A stretch of DNA of 64,000 nt from Mugil cephalus (taxonomy: Eukaryota > Chordata > Actinopteri > Mugiliformes > Mugilidae), in NCBI RefSeq assembly GCF_022458985.1, contig NC_061774.1, forward strand, positions 14,064,616-14,128,615, written 5' to 3'. Each line of letters starts with the position of its first letter. The stretch's first letter is position 1. The notes beneath the pieces were generated by a model. It was not told where the DNA came from and did no database searches. It saw only the letters and a program-made list of their open reading frames with translations. The position numbers and the translations under genes were made by a program. This document shows, piece by piece, positions 49,109 through 58,412 of the stretch.

Positions 49109-49651
49109 TTTGGGCTGACTGGCACATGAGGAAGAAACACTCGCGCAGCTGCTGTCTCGTGACAGGTTGGAATTCAAGGTTTCCTGCGTAGACGGGATCA
49201 TGGATATTATCATTTAAGTGGAACTTACTGTGAACTCGTTGAAAAAGACTGGGAGGGGGGTTTGTTTTTCTCTCTTTTTTTTCCAGGTTGAGTTTCCTGC
49301 TTTTATCTGTGCAGTGTTCATGCAAGATATTATGTGAGAGTTTCTGCCTACAAGGTATTAAGGTTTGGTCCTTCACGTTTCATAACCTGTGTCAGTTCTG
49401 CCTGGAGCAGCTATTTATAACCATAAGATTTTGAACCCATCCTGTGTAAAACAGACAACATTTCCTCCAGATATTTCCAGCGTTTTCATCTTAAAACAGA
49501 ATAGTACGTCTAAGTATTTTAATGAATATTTTAATGCTTGAAATTGCTCATCGTTTCAAAATAACCTTAATTATTTAATTGTTTTGCACTGTAGTGGGCA
49601 TTTAGATTTAGATTTTAGATTATTACAAGGGTTTGTTGCAAATCATCAGGA

Positions 49652-50629
49652 ATGATTGTGATCCAGAATGTGGGGCCCGGCTCCCCATCGAGGATCAAGA
49701 GACAGTGGGTGAAAAGGATTAAGTGGGGTGTCCTCTTGGGGCTGATGGTCCTCATCTACGGCTCTCATGCACCACTCATCACTCTCACCAAAGTAGAAGG
49801 TCAAGTCCCTTTCAGCTCCTCCTCGTGTGTTGTAATGATTGAATTAGCTAAACTCCTCATCTCTCTGGCGACGCTTGTTCTAACTGCTGGTGCATCAGCT
49901 TTACGCGCTCCTCCACGACTAGTCCTAGTGGCCCCATATGCTGTCCCCGCTGTGCTCTACGCCCTCAACAATAACCTGGTCGTTATTATGCAGGCCTACA
50001 TGGATCCCAGCTCATACCAAGTCCTCTCTAATCTTAAAATCGCCTCCACTGCTCTGCTGTACTCCCTCTGTTTGGGCAAAAGGCTGCGGCCCGCTCAGTG
50101 GTTTGCCTTGGGGCTCCTCATGGTCGCGGGGTTGTTCCACAGCTACAGCAGCTTGGATCTAGAGGACCCCGAGAGAGTTGAGTCTGAGGGAGGTCCCAGG
50201 CTTCACATCACAGCTTGGGGGCTTTTCCTTGTGCTAGTGTACTGCTCTCTTTCGGGGCTGGCAGCAGTTTACACAGAGAGGGTGTTGAAGAGCCAGAAGC
50301 TGCCCCTTAGCTTGCAGAATCTCTACCTCTACATGTTTGGAGTGGCCATTAATGGGCTGTCGTCCTTCTCCTCTGCAACAAGCGACAAGAGCTTTCTGGA
50401 GGGCTACTCGTGGGTGGTCTGGGTCATCATAGCAGGACAAGCGGCTAATGGACTCCTGATGTCTGTGGTTCTTAAGCATGGCAGCGGGATCACACGACTG
50501 TTTGTCATTTCCTCTTCCATGCTGGTTAATGCTCTGTTGTCTTGGGTCATGTTAGGTTTGCAGCTTACCCCTTCCTTCCCCTTACCTGTTGCTATGATTG
50601 GACTGGCAGCTTACCTCTATTACAGATAG
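49652..50629 (+). CDS. slc35a4: Solute carrier 35A4, nucleotide-sugar transporter family
   Basis: An uninterrupted 325-aa frame in the same exon as the end of the microprotein ORF, 543 nt past its stop. It is a multi-pass Golgi-type membrane protein of the nucleotide-sugar transporter family. Visible conserved stretches are YGSHAPLI near 38, NNNLVVIMQAYMDPSSYQVL near 108-127, SNLKIASTALLYSLCL, LALQ-type NLYLYMFG and SGITRLFVISSSMLVNALLS near the end. Human SLC35A4 has been linked to CDP-ribitol transport (from memory). The start is the first ATG of the frame, with G at -3. Several AUGs lie between the two ORFs (for example near 49126, 49199, 49319 and 49522), so simple scanning would not favour the main ORF. 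This fits the known dependence of mammalian SLC35A4 on special initiation. Confidence 0.93.
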   Translation: MIVIQNVGPGSPSRIKRQWVKRIKWGVLLGLMVLIYGSHAPLITLTKVEGQVPFSSSSCVVMIELAKLLISLATLVLTAGASALRAPPRLVLVAPYAVPAVLYALNNNLVVIMQAYMDPSSYQVLSNLKIASTALLYSLCLGKRLRPAQWFALGLLMVAGLFHSYSSLDLEDPERVESEGGPRLHITAWGLFLVLVYCSLSGLAAVYTERVLKSQKLPLSLQNLYLYMFGVAINGLSSFSSATSDKSFLEGYSWVVWVIIAGQAANGLLMSVVLKHGSGITRLFVISSSMLVNALLSWVMLGLQLTPSFPLPVAMIGLAAYLYYR

Positions 50630-50969
50630 TAGAGTCTTAATCAAAGGAGCCGCCCTCATAGAGCCCTCAGTACAGTCCGACACCTTCAGGTTTGGTTTAT
50701 TTTCTGCCTTCTTTCCATCTGCCTTGGACTCTTCATTCAGATTCCAACACGTGTTTGACTTGTACCACTATTTTTACCATTAGTCATAAACGATAATAGA
50801 GCTGATGAGTTCATTTAAAGTTATTATGTTACACTGTTACAGTAAATGTATTCCATGATGCAAGTAATTATTGTATTTTAAATCAAAACATTTCTTCTGA
50901 AAAGTGCTGCTACATTTTGTATCACATTCTCTGCCAAAAACGATGTCGGAGACAAAGTGTTACACAACC

Positions 50970-50975
50970 AATAAA
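50970..50975 (+). terminator. slc35a4 polyadenylation signal
   Basis: AATAAA lies 341 nt after the slc35a4 stop. It is only about 30 nt from the minus-strand signal of the opposing gene. Confidence 0.6.
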
Positions 50976-51001
50976 TGGTCAAAAAGTAACTTCAGTCAGC
51001 G

Positions 51002-51011
51002 TTTATTTATT
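51002..51011 (-). terminator. Polyadenylation signal of the kinesin-like gene
   Basis: Overlapping TTTATTTATT on the plus strand gives tandem AATAAA signals on the minus strand, 7 nt after the predicted stop of the kinesin-like gene. That 3' UTR would be unusually short and would overlap the 3' end of slc35a4. Confidence 0.55.
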
Positions 51012-51017
51012 GTGTAT

Positions 51018-54000
51018 TCATTGTTGCTGGGATATCAGGTCAGCCGTGGGATCACTTCGCACAGCTAGAGTATCTTTTATCTCTCCCAGTGCTGTAAATA
51101 ACAAAAACAGAAGGATTTGGAAAGAGTTTAGTGTCTGTCTTTAATATGCCTGCCTCCATGGTAGAGGTTAAGAGGCATATAATGACCTTTACGGAGTTGT
51201 TTGTTGTCAGCTTGGAGTTGCTGGTTCTGGGCAGACAAGTAGATGGCATCCTGCACGGCTTCCAGCAGCACGCTCCTGTACCTGCTCTCTGAGATCTTCC
51301 TCTGCTCCTCAGTCACCTGACGAAACACTCTGAAAACCTACAGAGCGGTAAAACGCAACAAAAACACCGGGGGGGCGATGCAGGATGGAGGTCTACTGAA
51401 AGAAGCCTTGAGTAAGCTTTTTGTCAAGCAGCCAGTTATGAAAAAAGGAGCAGTTATTTAATGAAACAACTCATATTTTACGAGCTTGCTCGGTTTTTTG
51501 TTTTTTTAAGTATTTTGTAGAATCAAACTAAGGTGCAATTTCAGTAGGAAACTGTTACTGTTTTGAAACCAAAAGTGTACTTAAATGTGCAACAGCTGTA
51601 GTTTTAACACAACAGGCAATTCAGACATCTAATTGAAAGTAATTATTAATTACGGAATGTATATGTGACATCTAATGTAAGTTTCTTTGCTAACCACACT
51701 AGCTCCCACCTGCAGGCTCTCCTCCCGCAGACAGTGCAGCTCTGCTTGGTGTCTGTGATATTGATCCTGGAGGTCTCTCTCAGCCTGCTGGGCCTCAGCA
51801 CGTAGGGCCTCTATCTGCAGCACCAGGACCTGCCTCTCTCTGGTCAGGACCAGCAGCTCTCTCTGAGGGCCTTCTGTCTAAGAGAGGAATGGATCCGAAC
51901 CACAAAAAAATGCAGGGTAATAACAGGATTAAGTTGCAAGTGCAGTCTTTCCGCTGCTCACCACAAATCCAGCCGTGCATGAATTTAAAATGACTCAGCA
52001 TTGGCAGCTAAGACAGATCACAAACGGAGTAATGTTAAACAGCGGCATATCTCATTATCTCACCGGTAGCTGTTCCTGTGCCAGTTCCCTCTCCATTTTC
52101 TCCACCTCCTCCCGAATTAATCTCCCATGATCCTCCTTAAGTAGCCTCCTCCGCTCCTCTGCTTTGTTGTATTCCAACTGAAACTACAACAACAATAACA
52201 ACTACAGCAAAATAAATGTCTCAGTGTGGGTTGAAAACTCTTGTACACATGAACTGATTTCAAAATATGCTCCAATCCCTTAACCTTTTCTGCACATTAA
52301 TGAATAACTTTAGACAAATCTAAAGAAGTCACTGAAGATCCAGGGCAAGAACTTGTCTCTAACGATCTGAACGCAGTGATCTCAATAACTCTCAAGTTTT
52401 CACTATTCCTTATGTGGTCGTCCATTAGGAGGGACAACAATCTCAGCAGCACTTTATCCCTCAGTGCTGTTCAGCTCCTGCTAACAACACCACCATCCCT
52501 ATGGTAGAGCACGGTGGTGGCAGCATTATGTTAAAGGGTGATTTCTCAGCAGGAGGGAGGGTGAGAGTGTCTTTCTAGACACATGCAGAAATGTCCTTGT
52601 GAAAAATCTGAGACAGTGGAAGAGTCTTGACTACTTGAATGAAGGAGAAATTTCAGTTTTTAATCTTTAACCTCCAGAGACCCTGCGTCGTCATATGGGG
52701 ACATTAAGTTTTAGGTTTTATTGCTGCTTTATTTAAACCCATTTTGTCATTAGTGGGCGCTTTAGTCTGCCATCTAGTGGTTGAAAAGGTTAAAACGTAT
52801 TTGTTTATGATTATTAACGTTTCTAGTTTGATATGACCTTGAATTAGCAATATTTGATAATTAGGAAGTGCTCGTTTCGAGGATGTTGGGACTTAATCCT
52901 TTGCAATTGTTGGTATTAAAATAAACAGTTTTAGATTTTGTCACACATTGGGGACTTCTGTATAATATAAATAATGTAATAATCAGAAATAATATAGAGA
53001 GTTTAAAATGGGAAATACTTGTTGACAGAGTGGAGATTTCCCTGCAGCGGCCCCACTCTTTAGGGTCTCCTCTCTGAGAGCTTCCTTCAGCTGCTGGATT
53101 CTCGCCACCCTCTCCTGGACTTTTTCTACATTCCCTTTACCTTCTGTGAATGTAAGAAACACGCAGATTATGCTGCTCATGACTGGTCCTACGTGTATAA
53201 AGTGAGATTTCTTCGAATCGCAGCATGCTACCCCTGATGTGTTCTTCCATCTCCCGTCTCAGCTGGTCCTGAAGGTATTTCGCTGCTTCTGTACTCTCTC
53301 TGTGCTCAGTGTGATGATCTCCAGGACACCGCTGACTGCCATTCAAGGACACGTTTTTCTGCCAAATTAATTAAAAATTAAAACATGGAACTCGTCTGCT
53401 GACACAAATTTAATGAGATTTCTTTTTTTACATTAACCTTGCAAATTAAAGTAAATAAGACTGAGACCTTTATTTTGACTTTCATCTTGTCTGACTCTTC
53501 CCTCCTCTTCTCCCATGACTGATTTTTCACAACCTGTTGTAGCGATTGCAGACAACATCAGCTACAAACTCAAATAGACCTCACATGACATGTGCCGTGA
53601 AAGCATTATTCAGTGTTAGTCTCATTGTGTCAGTTACCTGCAGGTTTTGAGTCAGCTCAGCTAGCTTGTATATGTGAACTTCGCTTTCCCCCTGTGACAT
53701 TATCACTCTTCTTAGATCTGCGATGTTATCACGAATCTCTCGCTCAGTTGTTCTTGGACTCCAGCGACCAGTGCTTGCTTTAGTTACCAAACGTCTCGCT
53801 CTGTAGGCCAAATCTAAGGCACAAGGTGTCTCGTCATCTAGAAGACCTGGAATCAGGTAACCAGAAGTCTGCTTAACATCAATTCAGCACCCGTTTCTAA
53901 GATAAACATGTGACACATTTGGCCCCGAGGACCACTTACCTTGAGGGCTGATGCAGTAGATGAGGACTGTCCTGCTATTTCCTGTTAAGGCCTCATTAAG

Positions 54001-56839
54001 AAGGAAAGGGAGAAGGTTGATGCTGAGTGTGGCGGTAGGATTTGGGATTTGGTCCAAAACCTTCACCAGTGGGCTGACACTGGAAAACACATAAATTAAA
54101 ATATTAAAATCATGGCAGAAGATCTTTGATTCATAAGAAAAATAATGTTGTCACAACAAGAAAAGTATAGGTGTTTCTAATGTGGTGAAGCCAGCAAGCT
54201 GCCACTTTCATATGGCACACCCCTTCAACACCACACATATCCACCCCCTAATTTATTCAGTACACCTTTTAATCATATTGTTATAAGCTGCTGTGCTCAT
54301 TACTTCCTTAAATGCCTGCGCACACCTCGTACTCAAAAGCTTTGCCGCTCCTTGCTGCCGCTGTTACTAACAGTGATTCAAAAGGCATGCATCCACCACA
54401 GCATCCACATTATTTTTCTCTAGCATTACCTTTTGAAATAACATTGTCACTCCGCAATCCTCGCAGTGTTGAATTTGATGTTTCCTTATCAAGAGAAACG
54501 AGGTCTGAGTCTAAAGTCAACACTGTAGTTATTCTACATTTCCATAATAATCCTCTCTTCTATGAGAGCTGACTGTCAGAAATAACATTAATGTCATATT
54601 ACTGGCCCATAGAGAGATGATGTGGCGTTAATAGGACTGCGTTTTTTTGTTCTTCTGGCACCGCTCTTACTCCCAGAACTCAATAGTAATGGGTTCCTCA
54701 TATCATTATAGTATCGATAAAGCAGTGTAAATGTTTAAAGAGACTCTATTACAACATGTTACTTGGTGGCTTTTCCACTGCCTAGATGAAGTTATGTGAA
54801 TGATGGATGACCACAATCAGAATAATGCTTTAGAAGTTGGTAGGTCACTTGATTATTAGCTCCTCTGGCCCATGTAATAGATAGCTCACTATATCTCACT
54901 GACCCTCTGAGGTCAGTCCTGCTGGCTCCTCCTGCCAGGCTGAACAGCTGCAGTCTGCTGCGGCAGACATCTGACTCCACCTCCTCTGGATGGAGTTTCC
55001 ACTCAACGGCCACTGAAAACAGGGAGCTGCATCTGGGACAAAAAAACACACACACACACACCATGAACAAGGATGGGCATCGATGCGATTTTATTGATGC
55101 CTACGTCACTATCGATTCTGCTTATCGATCCGATTCTTTATCAATTCTCTTATCAATTCTTCCTGTGAAATTGTATTGAGTTTCTAAACAAGAGGTAAGT
55201 TTTAAAAGTTTGTCCATAGCACAGTCGTCACTAGCATTGCCCTGCTGAGACTTAGTGGCAGCCGCACATGTTGACTGGAGATTGTTGAACACATGGCACT
55301 CTCAATGCCGTGTGTCGTTGACAAATGCTTAGTCATGTCGGTGGTGTTGTCACATTTTCTTCAATGATATTGAAGCATTGAACCTGTGTTCTTTTAAAAG
55401 AACCGGTTATCGATGCCCATGAACCATGAACAGGTAACAAGTTCCTTCATATAGAAATGTCAGAAAATGCCGAGCTGACTGACAGAAGGCAGAATAATCA
55501 GTGGGCTTTATTGTGATTAACTACTAATTAATCACTTAAAAGTAATACAGTTAATGGATCACATGGACAGAGTTTGTTTGACCCACCGGCTGGAAATTGG
55601 CCCCGCATTCGTCTTCAGAGCCTCCCTGCATGTTTCATACAGAGTGTAGGCTTCGTCTGCTGAGCATACACACACCTCACAAAGACCTCCTACAAGACTG
55701 AGCAAAACAACAAGGACTAATTCTTCACTTTATTTTTACATTTCATCCACTTTAACGTATACATGGGTTTTAATAGTGACATAAATAATACACTTCATTG
55801 TGACACACCTTCCGAGGACTGGATGTGTTACAGGTTGTAGAGTCTGTTTGGGGCTCAGCAGGTCCACCGCACCGCCATCTGGATAAAACTGACATTAAAA
55901 AACATTAGACTTTATTCTATATGGCAATGTGTGTATAACACATCTGTGTCATCAATCGGACAAACCTGAAGGAACGAGGCAGAAATGAATGACTCCTCTT
56001 TCACTTGTGACGCTATACAACTAAAAAGATTTGCCAAGACCTGAGATAGAGTCAAGAGGAAGATTAATAGTGCAAAAACATCAAATCTGCCACTGTTGCG
56101 TGTATTTTGGTTCGGGGCTCGACCTGTCTGATGATTCTGCAGTCAGTCAGAGCTGTCATCGGCTCTGTGGAGGCGCCGCATAGTACCACTGCTGCATTAT
56201 ACCCACTGGATACGGACTCGATGAGAGGCTGCAGGAGCTCAGAGTGCAGACTCTGCAGATTTATATTCAGGCGTTTAGCTCATCACAACATTTTCCAGTG
56301 AATATAAGGTTTGGTGAAGAGTATATCTCAGACAGACGTCAGTAGCTCTTTACCTCTATGTTATCAGCAGTCACAACTTGATCAAATGAGAAGGACTTTG
56401 CATCCTGATTGAAAAATAAAACACGTTTTAGAGGACAGGGAGGTTTTTAACAGCGGTGAACTAATTTAATCTTTTACCTCAACCTTTGCTGATTTGTAGT
56501 CAACGCCACGTCCTTCCTTACTAATAACCACACAGTCTCTACAATCTGTTTATTAAAGAAAACAACAACACTTGAACATTCCCCTGAAACAGCATGCCTT
56601 TCAAGCATTCTCAGATGTTTGTCTCTTTGTGTTTACCTGGGTTTGTAGTAAGTAACACTCCCACTCTTACTGCTTCAGATCCCTCACCTGTCTGTGGAAA
56701 GTTGGAGATCAAAGACTCAGACGAACCGGACTTCATTATCTTTTCCAGTATTCTGCCATAAGGTGCATTCACTGGCGCGGAAAAAAAAAACGTACAGACA
56801 AAATATACTCACAGGTGCATTCGTGTTTACAGTGGCCAT
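51018..56839 (-). CDS. Kinesin-like protein with degenerate motor, coiled coil
   Basis: I do not recognise a named orthologue. Exons in transcript order: 56839-56813, 56691-56637, 56545-56478, 56404-56354, 56252-56124, 56040-55966, 55888-55807, 55686-55587, 55032-54904, 54079-53940, 53846-53638, 53533-53468, 53358-53193, 53143-53019, 52183-52064, 51877-51710, 51337-51187, 51091-51018 (644 aa). Kinesin landmarks occur in order: VRVGVLLTTNP about 18-27, FSFDQVV about 55-61, GYNAAVVLCGASTEPM 84-99 where the P-loop GQTGSGKT should be, ISSRCSSLFSV 193-203 (switch I), LFSLAGG 225-231 (switch II LVDLAGS), then LLNEALTGNSRTVLIYCISP 265-284 (the SKLT..LGGNSKT..I..SP element) and a neck-like ALDLAYRARRL about 295-305. 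GKT and the switch II aspartate are missing, so ATPase activity is unlikely. From about 350 it is coiled coil rich in E/R/Q. The exon 7/8 junction and the last splice are the least certain. Confidence 0.72.
52330..52690. mobile_element. Degraded Tc1-like transposon fragment
   Basis: The words 'aacaatctcagcagcact', 'caccatccctatggtagagc' and 'acggtggtggcagcattatg' appear in the order of the Tc1-family transposase coding sequence of fish. Large parts between them are missing and no frame survives. It lies in the 0.8-kb intron between kinesin-like exons 14 and 15. Confidence 0.55.
55069..55423. mobile_element. hAT-like MITE with 8-bp target duplication
   Basis: ccatgaac occurs at 55061-55068 and again at 55424-55431, directly flanking the unit. 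The ends share atgggcatcgat in inverted orientation (left 55074-55085 region, right reverse-complemented at 55409-55420). An 8-bp duplication fits hAT. It has no coding capacity. It lies in the intron between kinesin-like exons 8 and 9. Confidence 0.7.
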
Positions 56840-57825
56840 CCTGCACGTATGTGAAACAACTCTGAAGCCGTCTCACCTGGATTTCCTTTCAGCGGGGTTA
56901 ATTATTAATGAGGCCGAATACTTTCACTGGTCTCAGTGATCAGGGTAGAGTTACAACCATCAGCCGAGAGGCCGCATCTGGGTTTATTTGTGAGGTCATG
57001 AAGGTGGATATCCGGTCGTCGTCATTTTAGGACATGTTATGCGCAGTTGAGAGATGATTCGCACACATTTAATTTTTTTTAGGTCATAGAGATGTTGTTG
57101 TACTATTAAAATTATATTCATTGGAAACTGATTCACTTATTGTTTTCCATTTTATTCACAGATCCGCTATAAACCATTAAAAACGAACCAATTTTCAGAC
57201 TAAGAAAATCTCATTGAATAATGTTAATATATTTTTATTCCCTCTGTGAAGACCAGTATTAATGTTGTCATTAATGGCTTGTAAGTGATCATCTGTGGCA
57301 AAACACCTTCTGAAACCTATACAAGTCCTGTGTTGGACCACCCACCAGTTTAAGATTTGTTCAATAAGTCAGAGATTCTCCAAGACTTCTGATTTTCTGC
57401 TATTGGTGTTCGTACCAAATCAATAACATCCTCAATCCTGTTGTCTGCTGTTGTCAGTCGGGTCTTCTGGACATCATTTCCTCAATGGACAGCAAACAGG
57501 AAGCAGCATAGCATACTGTTGTCTGGTAATAAAATGCGTCTCTCTTTTGTACGAGTATGAAGATGTGAACGAGAATTAAAGCAGAATGATTCAAGTGTGT
57601 GAAAAACTGATTGAATCTAGTACGCTTCACTGAAAACAAGAAAAAGATGCCACACAACCCATAAATGAACCACGTCACTGCATCTAATCAGGTCAAATTT
57701 TATTCAGGCCTTGTTACCACTACAGCTTTTAGCAGTTAAAAATGCAAACTGTGTTGTCAGGAGAACTTTATTTAACCATCCGAACACAAACACAGAGGTC
57801 AAGTCAGCTCGTGTGCTTACATTCA
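56840..57825. other. Intergenic, kinesin-like 5' flank to cd74 3' flank
   Basis: No gene evidence. The first 150 bp should hold the promoter of the minus-strand kinesin-like gene; no clear TATA or CCAAT was found. A TTTATT at about 57697 could serve as a distal cd74 polyadenylation signal. Confidence 0.4.
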
Positions 57826-58098
57826 TTAAAGGGTAGGTTCACCCAAATTACATTAAATGATAACTCATTCAAAAAAGTCAAACAGCCCCACCTCTTTCCA
57901 GAAACAGCGTCGCCTTCCCTCCGAACAATGGGGAATGGGACACCATTTCCGGAAAAAAAGGTGCTTTTGGCTGTTTGCATTTTTAAATGAACATTTCCAA
58001 TACTGCGCGCACCATAAGAATCTTCCGCTGAGTGTTGTTGGAACTCTTCCTCCTCTTTTTTTTTGTGTGTGTGTGATTGGGGTGAACTGACCCTTTAA
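57826..58098. mobile_element. TTAA-flanked MITE
   Basis: The unit is bounded by TTAA at 57826-57829 and 58095-58098. The inverted ends agggtaggttcaccc and gggtgaactgaccct differ at a few positions. TTAA targets are used by piggyBac and Kolobok-type elements. The unit is about 270 bp, non-coding, and belongs to a style abundant in fish. It lies just past the cd74 3' end. Confidence 0.65.
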
Positions 58099-58241
58099 GC
58101 TTTCTTTTACAAACAAACACATTTAACACTCACATAGTTTAATGTACTTAATGTAGATTATATGAACACTCCATAATAAATTCCCTTTAAAGGTAAAAAA
58201 TTAGAAAATGATTAAAAGCACTAACATGTAACAGGCCTCTG

Positions 58242-58247
58242 TTTATT
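58242..58247 (-). terminator. Candidate cd74 polyadenylation signal
   Basis: TTTATT on the plus strand lies 166 nt past the cd74 stop. This would make a short 3' UTR; later signals are possible. Confidence 0.4.
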
Positions 58248-58412
58248 TGATTTCAAGCAGCTAAGCAGTAAAGGGATTCAAATCAATGCAATATGTGGAG
58301 GAAAAGCTCACCAGGGAATCAAAACTGTCATTATGGGCAGGTAAGCAATGGGTTTATCATAACCAGTTAATTATATTTGCTGAGATTGCTGGTTGAAAAG
58401 AGACGCCGGGCT

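Noticed and set aside
48850-49191. 113-aa frame over the slc35a4 microprotein exon in another frame
   Set aside because: The frame used by the 103-aa product matches the human microprotein; the overlapping frame matches nothing.
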